Shown: positions 8,772 through 18,025, numbered from the stretch's first letter. The stretch is DNA of 64,000 nt from Dyella sedimenti (GCF_022760995.1 NZ_JAKWJO010000001.1:372001-436000); one strand, 5' to 3'. A program made the numbers and translations. Notes: generated by a model not told the origin, from the sequence alone.

Positions 8772-9680
8772 ATGCGTCGTTTGCTGTTGTCATTGCCGCT
8801 GCTCGCCATGCCGCTTCTCGCGGCAGGGCAGACCGTGGCCGGCGACGACACGGCGAACCGCCTGCTGATGCAGCCCGCCGGGCAGACGGACCAGCCGGGC
8901 AGCGTGCCGCTGTGGCGCGGCGCGGATGGCCACTGGCTCTCCCTCCAGTCGAACAGCGAGCCGCTCGCCACGGTCCAGGCCCAGGCGGACTCGCCCTTGC
9001 AGTTGCGCGCGCTGGACTCGGCCACGGTGTCCTCCAGTGCAATGCAGTACGGCATCGGCCCGAATCTGCAGGCGCATGTCGGCGTGAGCGAGCGCAACTG
9101 GGCCAACAACCAGGCGCCCCGCATCATCGGCAGCGAAGTGGGTGCAACCTACAATGCCGGGCGCTACAGCCTGGGTCTCAGTCTGGGCACCGACAGCGTG
9201 CCGGGCAGCAACGCCACGCTGCCGCGGCTGCTGCCGGGCGCCGTGCCCGGCGTGAATGGCCTGCCGGGCTTCGACAGCAGCACCCAGCTCAATGCGCACG
9301 GCCGGTTGGCGCTGGACGCCAAGAGTGGCATCGACCTGGGCGCCAGCGTGGGCCGGGTGCGTCTGCTGCCGGGCAACCTGCTTGGCATCAGCACGCTGGA
9401 CCAGAAGGCGGTGAGCTTCGGCGTGGACCGCGGTCCGCTGAGCGGCAGCATCGTCGGCCGCACCATGCAGCCGGAGGCCGGCATCCCTGGCGCGGGCTAC
9501 AACCCCGACCGCCGCTGGAGCAGCATCGACCTGGGCGTCACCTTCCGCCTGCCGTGGCAGGGCCAGTTGAGCATCGGCGCGCAGAACCTGTGGTCGTCCG
9601 GTGGCGGCGTGAATACGCCGGTGGGCCCGGAACCGGACCAGTCGCGCACGCCCTACGTGCAGTACCACCAGGACCTGTAA
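8772..9680 (+). CDS. Exported protein of unknown function, beta-barrel-like C-terminus
   Basis: A 302-residue protein with a clear signal peptide (MRRLLLSLPLLAMPLLAAG, cleavage near residue 20). I do not recognise a named family. The second half is Gly/Ser-rich with alternating hydrophobic stretches such as GATYNAGRYSLGLSLG and SIDLGVTFRLP, which suggests an outer-membrane or secreted beta protein. The start at 8772 is chosen because it begins the signal peptide; in-frame upstream codons lack a signal and a ribosome site. A strong terminator follows at once. Its neighbours give no functional hint. Confidence 0.75.
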   Translation: MRRLLLSLPLLAMPLLAAGQTVAGDDTANRLLMQPAGQTDQPGSVPLWRGADGHWLSLQSNSEPLATVQAQADSPLQLRALDSATVSSSAMQYGIGPNLQAHVGVSERNWANNQAPRIIGSEVGATYNAGRYSLGLSLGTDSVPGSNATLPRLLPGAVPGVNGLPGFDSSTQLNAHGRLALDAKSGIDLGASVGRVRLLPGNLLGISTLDQKAVSFGVDRGPLSGSIVGRTMQPEAGIPGAGYNPDRRWSSIDLGVTFRLPWQGQLSIGAQNLWSSGGGVNTPVGPEPDQSRTPYVQYHQDL

Positions 9681-9701
9681 GCGTCGCTTTCCATCCGCAG
9701 C

Positions 9702-9730
9702 AAAACGCCGGGCTCTTGCCCGGCGTTTTT
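9702..9730 (+). terminator. Rho-independent terminator
   Basis: AACGCCGGG and CCCGGCGTT form a nine-bp stem with a CTCTTG loop, followed by TTTT and preceded by AAAA. It lies 20 bp after the exported-protein gene. Being flanked by A and T runs it can also serve the DUF4097 gene ending at 9751 on the other strand. Confidence 0.9.
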
Positions 9731-9750
9731 CGTTTCGGGGCGGTTACCGC

Positions 9751-10653
9751 TCAGTCCTGGCGGCGGATGCGCAGGTCGCCGCTGAAGGTCTCCACGTTCA
9801 TCTTGCCGTCGCCGCTGCCCGCGGTGGCCTGCAGTTCGCTGCCTGGGCCATGCTCGGGCTTCTTCACCGTGCCGAAGTCGCTGCGCAGGTCGCCGCTGAA
9901 GGTGCTGGCGTGGATGATGGCCGAGAGATCGGACGGCACCTGCACCTGCACGTCACCGCTCATGCTGTCGACGCTGAAGCTGCCGCCTGGCGCCAGCCCG
10001 CCGGCCAGTTGCACGTCGCCGGACACGGTGCTGAGGCTCAGCTTGTGCCACGGCCCGCCGCTGACCCGGATGCGGCCGGAAACCGTCTGCAGCTCGGCCT
10101 CGCCGCCCACGCTGGGGGCCAGGATGTCGCCGCTGACAGTCTGCAGGGCGACCTTGTCGGCGCTGCCGGCCAGTTCGATGCTGCCGCTGACGCTGTCCAC
10201 GTCGATCTGCGGGGAGCGGGCGTTGACGCGGGCCTTGCCGCTCACCGTGTTGGCCTTGATGGTGCCGCCCACGATGCCGTCGATGCTCAATGGCGCGCTG
10301 ACCACGTCCACGTCCAGCGAGGCGCCCTTGGGCACGCGCACGTCCAGCGTGGTGGAGCCCATCGCGGTATCGCTGTTCCAGTTGAACCAGCCGGACTTGC
10401 CCAGCGGCTGCACCTTGATGGTCATGTCGCTGTCGCTGCCTTCGATGGCGAGCGGCCGGGCGCCGTCGCCGAGCCGGCCGCCGACCTGCACCTGGTTGCG
10501 GTCCCAGGCGGTGACGGTGACTGCGCCTTTCACGTTGCTGATGCTCACGTGGACGGTGGGCGTGGCGTCGTGGCTGAGGTTGATGGGCGTGTCGGCCAAG
10601 GCCTGGCCGATCGACAGGCTGAGCAGAAGGGGGATGACGCGTGCGGTTTTCAT
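9751..10653 (-). CDS. Exported DUF4097-family repeat protein
   Basis: A 300-residue protein with a signal peptide (cleavage after QALA, near residue 20). The body is a run of short repeats of the type TVSGD/SVSGSIEL/TVSGRI, at least seven copies from about residue 135 on, predicted to stack as a right-handed beta solenoid. This is the DUF4097 (putative adhesin/polymer-forming) fold. It is the third gene of an ECF sigma operon, 18 bp after the anti-sigma-like gene. The usual inference is that it acts at the envelope under control of that sigma factor; its actual job is unknown. Confidence 0.85.
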   Translation of the reverse strand: MKTARVIPLLLSLSIGQALADTPINLSHDATPTVHVSISNVKGAVTVTAWDRNQVQVGGRLGDGARPLAIEGSDSDMTIKVQPLGKSGWFNWNSDTAMGSTTLDVRVPKGASLDVDVVSAPLSIDGIVGGTIKANTVSGKARVNARSPQIDVDSVSGSIELAGSADKVALQTVSGDILAPSVGGEAELQTVSGRIRVSGGPWHKLSLSTVSGDVQLAGGLAPGGSFSVDSMSGDVQVQVPSDLSAIIHASTFSGDLRSDFGTVKKPEHGPGSELQATAGSGDGKMNVETFSGDLRIRRQD

Positions 10654-10671
10654 GGTGAAGGCTCCGCTGGC

Positions 10672-11115
10672 TCAGCCAGCCTGGTGTTCCATCTGTTGCA
10701 GTTGCGACTGCTGCTTCTGTGTGCGGTATAGCAGGCGCTGCAGCGCGGGTGAATCGGGCGCCTGCTGGATGGCCTGGCGCAGCTCCATGCTGGCGGCGTC
10801 GAGTTCCACCGCGGCGCCGGCAAGACGGGGATCGGCCGGCCGCCAGCGCTCGGGGTTCGCCACGGACGCGGCGTTGGCCGCCGTCACCGGGCGCTCGCGC
10901 AGGTGCACGGCAAGGCTGCCGGCGAACAGCGAGAGGCCGGCGAAGCTGGCGGCGACCAGCCATTCGCGCGGGCGAAGGCGTGGCCGCCGGGCGGGCGGTA
11001 CGGCTTGCGTGCCGGCGGCATCCAGCGCGGCCTCGATGCCGGGCCACAGGTCGTTTCGCGGCGCCACCGGTTCGCGCAGGGCGCGGGTCTGACGGAGCCA
11101 TTCGAATTCGTTCAT
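10672..11115 (-). CDS. Membrane anti-sigma-like protein
   Basis: A 147-residue protein: a cytoplasmic N-terminal about 60 residues (MNEFEWLRQTRALREP...), one transmembrane helix (about 62-80, VAASFAGLSLFAGSLAV), and a periplasmic part rich in Gln and Leu ending in a short coiled coil. The layout and position directly after an ECF sigma gene point to an anti-sigma factor. No HxxxCxxC zinc motif is present, so it is not a ZAS-type anti-sigma by sequence. Its ATG overlaps the sigma stop codon as ATGA (11112-11115), so translation is coupled. The function is inferred from context. Confidence 0.7.
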   Translation of the reverse strand: MNEFEWLRQTRALREPVAPRNDLWPGIEAALDAAGTQAVPPARRPRLRPREWLVAASFAGLSLFAGSLAVHLRERPVTAANAASVANPERWRPADPRLAGAAVELDAASMELRQAIQQAPDSPALQRLLYRTQKQQSQLQQMEHQAG

Positions 11116-11690
11116 GAGTGTTCTCCCAAAGCTTTCCGCAGCAGGCCGCGCGCGCGATGCAGCTGCGCTTTCGACGAACCCACCGCCATGCCGAGTTCGG
11201 CGCCGATTTCCTCGTGCCGCCAGCCCTCGATGTCGTGCAGTACCAGCACGGCCCGCGCGCGTGGCGGCAGTTTGCCGACGGCACGTTCCAGTTCTTCGCG
11301 TTCGGCGGCGCAGAATGGCGTTTCGCCGTGGTCCGGCATGTCGTCCTCGGCCATCATGCTGACCGGATCGGCGCCACGGGCCCGGATATCCATCAGCGCC
11401 ACGTTGACGGCCAGCCGGTACAGCCAGGTGCCGAAGCTGCTTTCGCCGCGGAAGCCGTCCAGCTTCTGCCAGGCGCGCACGAAGGCATCCTGGGTCAGGT
11501 CCTCGGCGCGCGCGTGGTCGTAGCCGGCCAGGCGATAGACGGCGCCGTACACGCGGTTCACGTGCTGCCGGTAAAGCCGCTGGAAAGCCTGCCGGTCGCC
11601 AGCGGCGGCGGCGCGGACGTCGTCCGTGTCGTTGGTGTCCGCGGCGGGCGGCGGCATGGCGTTTCCGGTGGCGTGGCAGACGGCGGTCAT
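11112..11690 (-). CDS. ECF-type RNA polymerase sigma factor
   Basis: A 192-residue sigma-70 family protein. Region 2 is at about 28-95 (FQRLYRQHVNRVYGAVYRL, then DLTQDAFVRAWQKL) and region 4 at about 135-185 (LPPRARAVLVLHDIEGWRHEEIGAELGM, with the helix-turn-helix). It heads an operon with a membrane anti-sigma-like protein and a DUF4097 protein, so it probably answers an envelope signal. An internal ATG at codon 12 could be the true start. I could not see a second copy of its promoter in this window to define the regulon. Confidence 0.93.
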   Translation of the reverse strand: MTAVCHATGNAMPPPAADTNDTDDVRAAAAGDRQAFQRLYRQHVNRVYGAVYRLAGYDHARAEDLTQDAFVRAWQKLDGFRGESSFGTWLYRLAVNVALMDIRARGADPVSMMAEDDMPDHGETPFCAAEREELERAVGKLPPRARAVLVLHDIEGWRHEEIGAELGMAVGSSKAQLHRARGLLRKALGEHS

Positions 11691-11745
11691 CTTGCCAGCT
11701 TGGATGCGCCTGAGGGGGAGAAGGGTTTAGAGGGACGCAGAGGTT

Positions 11746-11809
11746 TGTGGGAGCGCACCCTGTGCGCGACAGGCCGGCACGGCCGTCGCGCACAGGGTGC
11801 GCTCCCACA
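11746..11809. repeat. REP-like palindrome, family A, 25-bp perfect arms
   Basis: Arms at 11746-11770 and 11785-11809 are perfect inverted complements containing the core GCGCACCCTGTGCGC, around a 14-base centre that is itself partly palindromic. It lies downstream of pckG and upstream of the sigma operon, both on the minus strand. The same arm recurs at least five more times in this window. Confidence 0.9.
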
Positions 11810-11824
11810 GGAAGGCAGGAGCGG

Positions 11825-13600
11825 TCAGGCGGTTACCGCGATCTCCAGCGCCCTGGCGATGCGCCGCTGCTGTTCGTGCAGTTCATCGGGCAGGCGTTCG
11901 CCGAAACTGCGCAGGTAGTCGCCGATGGCGGCCAACTCCTCGCTCCAGCCGGCGGGGTCGACCTCCAGCAAGGCATCGAGCGCATGGCGGTCGAGCGCCA
12001 GGCCATCGAGCCTCAGCTCGCCATCCGCCGGCACGGTGCCGATCGGCGTGCGCACGCCCTCGGCGCGGCCCTCGATGCGGTCGATCATCCATTCCAGCAC
12101 GCGCAGGTTGTCGCCGTAGCCGGGCCACAGGAAGCGTCCCTGCTCGTCCTTGCGGAACCAGTTGACGTGGAAGATGCGCGGGAGATTCGCGCCCGGCCGG
12201 TCGAATGACAGCCAGTGGCGGAAGTAGTCGCCGTAGTGGTAGCCGGCGAACGGCTTCATCGCCATGGAATCGCGGCGCAGCACGCCCACCGCGCCGGTGG
12301 CGGCGGCGGTGGTTTCCGAGCCCATCGCCGCGCCGACCAGCACGCCGTGGGCCCAGTCGTCCGCCTCGAACACCAGCGGCACCAGCGAGGGCCGGCGACC
12401 GCCGAACACGATGGCGCTGATCGGCACGCCCTGCGCATCCTCCGCGCGCGGCGACCAGGCCGGGCATTGCCGGGCGCTCACCGTGAAGCGCGAGTTGGGA
12501 TGCGCGGCGGGGCCGTTAGCGGGGTCATAGGGGCGGCCCTGCCAATCGACGGCGGGCGTGCCGGGCAGGCCTTCCCACCATGGCTGGCGGTCAGCGGTGA
12601 GGGCGACGTTGGTGAAGATGGTGTCGCGCGCGACGGTCGAGAGCGCGTTCGGGTTGGTGGCGCCGCTGGTCCCTGGCGCCACGCCGAAGAAGCCGGCCTC
12701 GGGGTTGATGGCGTAGAGGCGGCCGTCCTCGCCGGGGCGCATCCAGCAGATATCGTCGCCTACCGTCCACACCTTCCAGCCGTCGCGGCGGTAACCCTCC
12801 GGCGGGATGAGCATGGCGAGGTTGGTCTTGCCGCAGGCCGAGGGGAAGGCCGCGGCGACGTAGTGCGTTTCGCCCCTGGGATTCTCGATGCCGACGATCA
12901 GCATGTGCTCGGCCAGCCAGCCTTCGCTGCGGGCCTGCCAGCTGGCGATGCGCAGGGCGTGGCATTTCTTTCCAAGCAAGGCGTTGCCGCCGTAGCCGGA
13001 GCCGTAGGACTTGATGGTCAGTGCCTCGGGGAAGTGCATGATGAAGCGGCGCTCCGGATCCAATTCGCCGATGGAGTGCAGGCCCTTCACGAACGGGTGG
13101 CCCGCGGCCAGGCCCTCGCGCTCGATGCGCTCCAGTGCCGCCGCGCCCATGCGCGTCATGGTGCGCATGTTCGCCACCACGTAGGGACTGTCCGTGATCT
13201 CCACGCCGCAGCGGGCCAGCGGCGAATCGATCGGGCCCATGCAGTAGGGCACCACGTACATGGTGCGGCCTTCCATGCAGCCGTCGAACAGCGCGTCCAT
13301 CCTGGCGTTCGCCTCGGCCGGGGCCATCCAATGATTGTTGGGGCCGGCGTCCTCGGGGTCCTCGGTGCAGACGAAGGTCAGGTGCTCGACGCGGGCCACG
13401 TCCGACGGGTGCGAGCGGTGCAGGTAGCAGCCGGGGTGGGTCTGCTGGTTGAGTTCGACCAGGTCGCCGGTCGCCAGCATTTGCTGTACCAGTTGCTGGT
13501 ACTCGGTATCGGAACCGTCGCACCAATGGATCCGCGCCGGGCGCGTCAGGGCGGCCGTTTCTTCCACCCAGCGCTGTAGGGCTTCCAGCTTGCTCGACAT
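11825..13600 (-). CDS. pckG: Phosphoenolpyruvate carboxykinase (GTP)
   Basis: A 591-residue GTP-dependent PEPCK, which converts oxaloacetate plus GTP to PEP, CO2 and GDP in gluconeogenesis. Visible motifs are the kinase-1a loop with catalytic Cys ([12 protein letters not shown], about residue 255), substrate-binding [21 protein letters not shown] cut into its active-site Arg and Ser, and the metal/guanine-side [21 protein letters not shown]. Length matches the family (about 600). ATG 13600 has GAGGA five bases upstream. It is a single gene followed by a long palindrome. Confidence 0.98.
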   Translation of the reverse strand: MSSKLEALQRWVEETAALTRPARIHWCDGSDTEYQQLVQQMLATGDLVELNQQTHPGCYLHRSHPSDVARVEHLTFVCTEDPEDAGPNNHWMAPAEANARMDALFDGCMEGRTMYVVPYCMGPIDSPLARCGVEITDSPYVVANMRTMTRMGAAALERIEREGLAAGHPFVKGLHSIGELDPERRFIMHFPEALTIKSYGSGYGGNALLGKKCHALRIASWQARSEGWLAEHMLIVGIENPRGETHYVAAAFPSACGKTNLAMLIPPEGYRRDGWKVWTVGDDICWMRPGEDGRLYAINPEAGFFGVAPGTSGATNPNALSTVARDTIFTNVALTADRQPWWEGLPGTPAVDWQGRPYDPANGPAAHPNSRFTVSARQCPAWSPRAEDAQGVPISAIVFGGRRPSLVPLVFEADDWAHGVLVGAAMGSETTAAATGAVGVLRRDSMAMKPFAGYHYGDYFRHWLSFDRPGANLPRIFHVNWFRKDEQGRFLWPGYGDNLRVLEWMIDRIEGRAEGVRTPIGTVPADGELRLDGLALDRHALDALLEVDPAGWSEELAAIGDYLRSFGERLPDELHEQQRRIARALEIAVTA

Positions 13601-13780
13601 CGGGTCCTCGCTCTGGTCTTGGAATAAAAGAGAGCGAAAACGCTAACTTGCGGATACTGGCATGGCAAGGTGGGGTGCAGCAAAGGCAACTGGGCGCGGG
13701 ACAAATCGTTGCCCTGGCCGAAAGTTAGGTAGGGCATGGCAGACCACTTGGGTAGGTGGACTGCTCGTGGATGGGCAAGG

Positions 13781-13805
13781 AAAAACGCCGCCCGATGGGC
13801 GGCGC
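13781..13805 (-). terminator. Rho-independent terminator of the tetR gene
   Basis: Read on the minus strand, CGCCGCCC (13804-13797) pairs with GGGCGGCG (13793-13786) over a three-base loop and is followed by TTTTT (13785-13781). It begins 27 bp after the regulator stop codon and insulates pckG. The rest of the 13601-13830 gap holds the pckG promoter region, where I see only a weak TTGCCA. Confidence 0.88.
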
Positions 13806-13830
13806 TGGGTGCCGGCGTCGGCGCCGCCGT

Positions 13831-14409
13831 TCAGGCGGGAGTGAGCGTGCGGATCATGTGCTCGACGTAGGCGTCGAATTCGTCGTGGCTGATGCGCGGC
13901 AGGCCCAGCGTGAAGTTGAGCTGCAGGAAACCCACGTAGGCGGCATAGGTAAGGCGGGCGCGGTTCAGCGCCTCGTCGGCGGGCAGGCCGGCCTCGCGGT
14001 AGATAGTGGTGAGGAACTCCATGCGCCGCTGCGACACGCGGGCCATCACCGGCACCACCTGGGGATGGTCCAGCGCCTTGAGCAAGGCGGCGTAGACGCG
14101 GTGGGGCGCCAGTTCGTGGGCGACGCGGCGGAACAGTTCGGGCAGGCGCGCGCGGGGATCGGGCATGGCCTCGATCTGGGCGATCACCTCGCGCTCGCCG
14201 TACTGCTCCCAGCGTTCCAGCGCGGCCTGCAGCAGCGCCTCGCGGGTACGGAAATGCCAGTAGAAGCTGCCCTTGGTGACGCCCAGCTGGCGTGCAAGGG
14301 CCTCCACGGCCAGGGCGCCGACGCCCTGGTCGGCGATCAGCCGGAGGGCGGCGTCTTCCCAGTCCTCGGCGGACAGGCGGGTACGTTCGGGTTTGGCGCT
14401 TGCATTCAT
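13831..14409 (-). CDS. TetR-family transcriptional regulator
   Basis: A 192-residue TetR protein. The DNA-binding domain is at about 12-58, with a helix-turn-helix reading VEALARQLGVTKGSFYWHFRTREALL, the hallmark of the family. The C-terminal ligand domain is unassigned. It is divergent from an alpha/beta hydrolase and fadE, so it probably represses that pair and itself; an acyl-CoA or fatty-acid-like effector is inferred. A palindrome CATGC-AC-GCATG (14407-14418) covers its own start codon, and two more lie in front of the hydrolase gene. It has its own terminator. Confidence 0.92.
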   Translation of the reverse strand: MNASAKPERTRLSAEDWEDAALRLIADQGVGALAVEALARQLGVTKGSFYWHFRTREALLQAALERWEQYGEREVIAQIEAMPDPRARLPELFRRVAHELAPHRVYAALLKALDHPQVVPVMARVSQRRMEFLTTIYREAGLPADEALNRARLTYAAYVGFLQLNFTLGLPRISHDEFDAYVEHMIRTLTPA

Positions 14410-14495
14410 GCACGCATGGTACCCCAGTCGACAGGTCCGTATGGATGCGGCCGGCAAGTCGTTGAATCGGTGAGGAGGCCGTGCGGCGCCGCATA

Positions 14496-14546
14496 TTGAC
14501 GTGGCGGTTTGCCGCAATCCATACTCGTGCGTATGGTATCGATACC
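14496..14546 (+). promoter_or_regulatory. Leaderless-type promoter overlapped by palindromic operators
   Basis: TTGACG (14496-14501) and CATACT (14520-14525) are spaced 18 bp and predict a start at about 14533, the A of the hydrolase ATG. Over the -10 and start lies CCATAC-N6-GTATGG (14519-14536), followed at once by the perfect 12-bp palindrome GGTATCGATACC (14535-14546). Both are candidate sites for the adjacent TetR protein. Confidence 0.5.
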
Positions 14547-15426
14547 GCCACCCGAAAAAAATCTCGCCCACGTTCCGGTTGCGGAAGGGCTGGCGCTGGC
14601 CGTGGAGGTGTGCCACCCGTCGGGTTCGCCGACGCTGCTGTTCGCGCACGGCTTCGGCCAGACCCGGGGCGCCTGGCGCGGCACCGCCGCCGCGCTGGCG
14701 GCGCAGGGCTACCGCTGCGTCAGCTTCGACGCCCGTGGCCATGGCGAGAGTGATCGCGCGCCCGATGGCGAGTACCACATGGAGCAGTTCATCGGCGACC
14801 TGCGCCTGCTGGCGCATGCCGAGCTGCGCAAGCCGATCCTGGTGGGCGCCTCGATGGGCGGGCTGCTGGGCCTGGTGCTGGCCGGCGAGATCGACCCGGA
14901 CGCCTTCCGTGCGCTGGTGCTGGTCGACATCACCCCGCGCTGGGAGACCGCCGGGGTGGAACGCATCCTCGCCTTCATGCAGGCGCACCCGGAAGGCTTC
15001 GCTAGCTATGCCGAGGCGGCCGAGGAAATCGCCCGCTACCTGCCGCATCGTGCCGGGCGCAAGAGCGATGACCAGTTGCGTCCGCTGCTGCGCCAGGGCG
15101 AGGACGGGCGCCTGCGCTGGCACTGGGATCCCGCCCTGCTGGGCGGCGGCCTGGTGCGCGAGAGCGAGCGCTACCAGCCGCGCCTGATGGCCGCTGCCGC
15201 CAAGGTGCGCGTGCCGGTGCTGCTGCTGTCCGGCGGGCGCAGCGACGTGGTGTCGCGCGACACGGTTGGCGAGTTCCTGCAACTGGTGCCGCATGCCGAG
15301 CACGTGGAGCTGCCGCGCGCCACGCACATGGTGGCCGGCGACGCCAACGACGCATTCACCCGCGAGATCGCACGCTTCGTGGGCCAGCTTTCCCAGGCCG
15401 ACCGCAACGATGCGGTGGCCGTATGA
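14533..15426 (+). CDS. Alpha/beta hydrolase
   Basis: A 297-residue alpha/beta hydrolase. It shows the oxyanion-hole HGFGQTRGAW, the nucleophile elbow VGASMGG (catalytic Ser about residue 113), and a C-terminal catalytic His in RATHMVAGD, with an Asp in SGGRSDVVS as likely third member. The substrate is not evident; next to fadE an ester or thioester of a fatty acid is plausible. ATG 14533 has no ribosome site, and the promoter predicts a leaderless transcript. A TTG at 14509 is an alternative start with no better support. fadE follows 43 bp downstream on the same strand. Confidence 0.9.
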   Translation: MVSIPPPEKNLAHVPVAEGLALAVEVCHPSGSPTLLFAHGFGQTRGAWRGTAAALAAQGYRCVSFDARGHGESDRAPDGEYHMEQFIGDLRLLAHAELRKPILVGASMGGLLGLVLAGEIDPDAFRALVLVDITPRWETAGVERILAFMQAHPEGFASYAEAAEEIARYLPHRAGRKSDDQLRPLLRQGEDGRLRWHWDPALLGGGLVRESERYQPRLMAAAAKVRVPVLLLSGGRSDVVSRDTVGEFLQLVPHAEHVELPRATHMVAGDANDAFTREIARFVGQLSQADRNDAVAV

Positions 15427-15469
15427 ATCCTCCCAGATCCGCCCAGTCATCCGTAACGAGGTGCAAGTA

Positions 15470-17941
15470 ATGTCCGTGATCCTGACCCTGCTGGCGGCGC
15501 TCATTGCCACCGGCGCCTGTGCCTACCACCGCAGCAGCCTGCGTACGTGGGCGATTGCCACGGTGGCTGCCACCCTCGTGGTCGGCGTGCTCGCGGGCAC
15601 GCCGTGGACGACCTTCGTGCTGCTGGTGATCGAGCTGGCCATCGCGGTGCCGCTGCTGCTGGACGGCTTCCGCCGCAAGCAGATCAGCGCGCCGCTGCTG
15701 AAGATGTTCGCCAAGGTGACGCCGAAGCTGTCCGAGACGGAGCAGACCGCGCTGGAAGCCGGCACGGTGGGCTTCGAGGGCCAGCTGTTCTCCGGCAAGC
15801 CGGACTGGCACGAGCTGCTCAAGCAGCCCAGGCCCGAGCTGAGTGTGGAGGAACAGGCCTTCCTCGATGGTCCGGTGCAGGAACTGTGCGGGATGATCGA
15901 CGACTGGCAGATCACCCACGAGCTGGCCGACCTGCCGCCGGAGGTCTGGGCTTTCATCAAGAAGCACAAGTTCTTCGGCATGATCATCCCCAAGCAGTAC
16001 GGTGGCCTGGGCTTCTCGGCGCTGGCGCATTCGGCGGTGCTGCAGAAGCTGGCCACCATGTCGGCCACGGTGGCCTCGACGGTGGCGGTGCCCAACTCGC
16101 TGGGCCCGGCGGAACTGCTGCTGCACTACGGCAGCGACGAGCAGAAGAACCATTACCTGCCGCGCCTGGCCATTGGCGAAGAAATCCCGTGCTTCGCGCT
16201 CACCGGCCCGTACGCCGGCTCCGATGCCACCTCGATCACCGACTACGGCATCGTGTGCAAGCAGGTGGTGGACGGCATCGAGACGCTGGGCATGAAGCTC
16301 ACTTTCGACAAGCGCTACATCACGCTGGCGCCGATCGCCACGGTAGTGGGCCTGGCCTTCCGCCTGTACGACCCGGAGAAGCTGCTGGGCGACAAGGAAG
16401 ACCTGGGCATCACGCTGGCGCTGCTGCCGCGCAGCACGCCTGGCCTGGAGATCGGCCGCCGCCACTTCCCGCTGAACATCCCGTTCCAGAACGGTCCGTT
16501 GCATGGCAAGGACGTGTTCGTGCCGCTGTCGGTGCTGATCGGCGGCCCGCACATGGCCGGCCATGGCTGGCGCATGCTGGTGGAATGCCTGTCGGTGGGG
16601 CGCGCGATCTCGCTGCCATCCAACGCGACGGGTGGCGTGCGCGCTGCCGTGGCGGCGACCGGTGCGTATGCGCGTATGCGCAAGCAGTTTGGTCTGTCCA
16701 TCGCCCGCTTCGAGGGCGTGGAAGAAGCGCTGGCCCGTATCGGCGGCCTGACCTACGCCACGGCCGCGCTGTCGCGCGCCACGGCGGCGGCGGTGGACCG
16801 CGGCGAGAAGCCGGCGGTGCCCTCGGCCATCGCCAAGTACCACGCCACCGAGTGGGGCCGCGTGATCGCCGGCGATGCGCTGGACGTGCATGGCGGCAAG
16901 GGCGTGCAGCTAGGCCCGAAGAACTATGCCGGCCGCGCCTGGCAGGGCGTGCCGATCGCCATCACGGTGGAGGGCGCCAACATCATGACGCGCAGCCTGA
17001 TGATCTTCGGCCAGGGCGCCATCCGCTGCCATCCCTACGTGCTGAAGGAAATGCAAGCGCTGTCGATCGCCGACTACGGTGACCGCCTGCGAACGTTCGA
17101 CCGCGCGCTGTTCGGCCATATCGGCTTCGGCATCTCCAACGCGGTGCGCGCGTTTACGCTGGGCATCACCGGTTCGCGCATCGGCGACACGGCGGGCGAC
17201 GCGTACACGCGCCGCTACTACCGCAAACTCAACCGCTACTCGGCGGCGCTGGCGCTGTGTGCGGACACCTTCATGGGCGTGCTCGGCGGCAAGCTGAAGT
17301 TCAAGGAGAAGCTCTCCGCGCGCCTGGGTGACGTGCTGAGCTACCTGTACATCGCCAGCGCGATGCTCAAGCGCTACGAGGACACCGGCCGTCCGGAGGC
17401 GGATCGTCCGCTGCTGGCCTGGGCCTTCCACGAATGCATGTGGCGTACGCAGATGGCGCTGGACGGCGCGATCCGCAATTTCCCGGTGAAGCCGGTGTCG
17501 TGGCTGCTGCGCGTGCTGGTGTTCCCGCTGGGGCGCCGCGAGGTACCGCCGTCGGACCGCCTGGGCCGCCGCGTCGCCGCTCTCATCACCGCGCCGGGCG
17601 AGGCGCGCGACCGCCTCACCGAATGGGCCTACCTCGCGCCGACCGCGAACAACACCATCGGCCGCATGAACGCCCTGCTGCCGGACGTGATCGCGGCCGA
17701 GCCGGTGGAGCGCAAGTTCGGCAAGGCGCAGAAGGCCGGCCAGTTCAAGTCGCACGACTACCTCGGACAACTGGCCGAGGCGCTGCAGGCGGGCGTGATC
17801 TCCGCGCCGGAGCACGATCTGCTCAAGCGCGTGCGCGAGGGGGTGGCCGAGTTCATCGCGGTGGACGACTTCGATCCGGCCGAACTGCGCGCGGCGGTGA
17901 GCCGCAAGGACCACGGGAAGAAGCTGGCCGACGCAGCCTGA
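15470..17941 (+). CDS. fadE: Acyl-CoA dehydrogenase FadE (membrane-anchored type)
   Basis: An 823-residue protein, close to E. coli FadE (814). It has two N-terminal membrane helices (about 1-65), then an acyl-CoA dehydrogenase core with the FAD/substrate segment FALTGPYAGSDATSITD, IPKQYGGLGFSALAHS, and a long C-terminal FadE-specific domain. It catalyses the first, alpha-beta dehydrogenation step of fatty-acid beta-oxidation. ATG 15470 has GAGGTG seven bases upstream. It follows the alpha/beta hydrolase and is likely under the same TetR regulator. Confidence 0.96.
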   Translation: MSVILTLLAALIATGACAYHRSSLRTWAIATVAATLVVGVLAGTPWTTFVLLVIELAIAVPLLLDGFRRKQISAPLLKMFAKVTPKLSETEQTALEAGTVGFEGQLFSGKPDWHELLKQPRPELSVEEQAFLDGPVQELCGMIDDWQITHELADLPPEVWAFIKKHKFFGMIIPKQYGGLGFSALAHSAVLQKLATMSATVASTVAVPNSLGPAELLLHYGSDEQKNHYLPRLAIGEEIPCFALTGPYAGSDATSITDYGIVCKQVVDGIETLGMKLTFDKRYITLAPIATVVGLAFRLYDPEKLLGDKEDLGITLALLPRSTPGLEIGRRHFPLNIPFQNGPLHGKDVFVPLSVLIGGPHMAGHGWRMLVECLSVGRAISLPSNATGGVRAAVAATGAYARMRKQFGLSIARFEGVEEALARIGGLTYATAALSRATAAAVDRGEKPAVPSAIAKYHATEWGRVIAGDALDVHGGKGVQLGPKNYAGRAWQGVPIAITVEGANIMTRSLMIFGQGAIRCHPYVLKEMQALSIADYGDRLRTFDRALFGHIGFGISNAVRAFTLGITGSRIGDTAGDAYTRRYYRKLNRYSAALALCADTFMGVLGGKLKFKEKLSARLGDVLSYLYIASAMLKRYEDTGRPEADRPLLAWAFHECMWRTQMALDGAIRNFPVKPVSWLLRVLVFPLGRREVPPSDRLGRRVAALITAPGEARDRLTEWAYLAPTANNTIGRMNALLPDVIAAEPVERKFGKAQKAGQFKSHDYLGQLAEALQAGVISAPEHDLLKRVREGVAEFIAVDDFDPAELRAAVSRKDHGKKLADAA

Positions 17942-17954
17942 AGCCGTACCTGTC

Positions 17955-18025
17955 GTCCCGGCGAAAGCCGGGACACAGCGCCTTTACGGATACCGGCAAC
18001 GTTCGATGCCGGCTTTCACCGGCAT
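17955..18025. repeat. Paired hairpins (family C repeat), bidirectional terminator candidate
   Basis: GTCCCGGC-GAAA-GCCGGGAC (17955-17974) is followed by ATGCCGG-N6-CCGGCAT (18006-18025). It fills the gap between the convergent fadE and CPBP protease genes. Related CGTCAT...ATGACG hairpins occur at 40462 and 47585. Confidence 0.75.

Noticed and set aside
11746..11809. Possible insertion sequence with terminal inverted repeats
   Set aside because: The centre is only 14 bases, with no transposase and no target duplication; the same arm recurs as a REP-like element.
14481..14753. A GAGGAGG ribosome site followed by GTG 14481
   Set aside because: The frame it opens does not match the hydrolase gene and encodes an Arg-rich mirror product with no domain.
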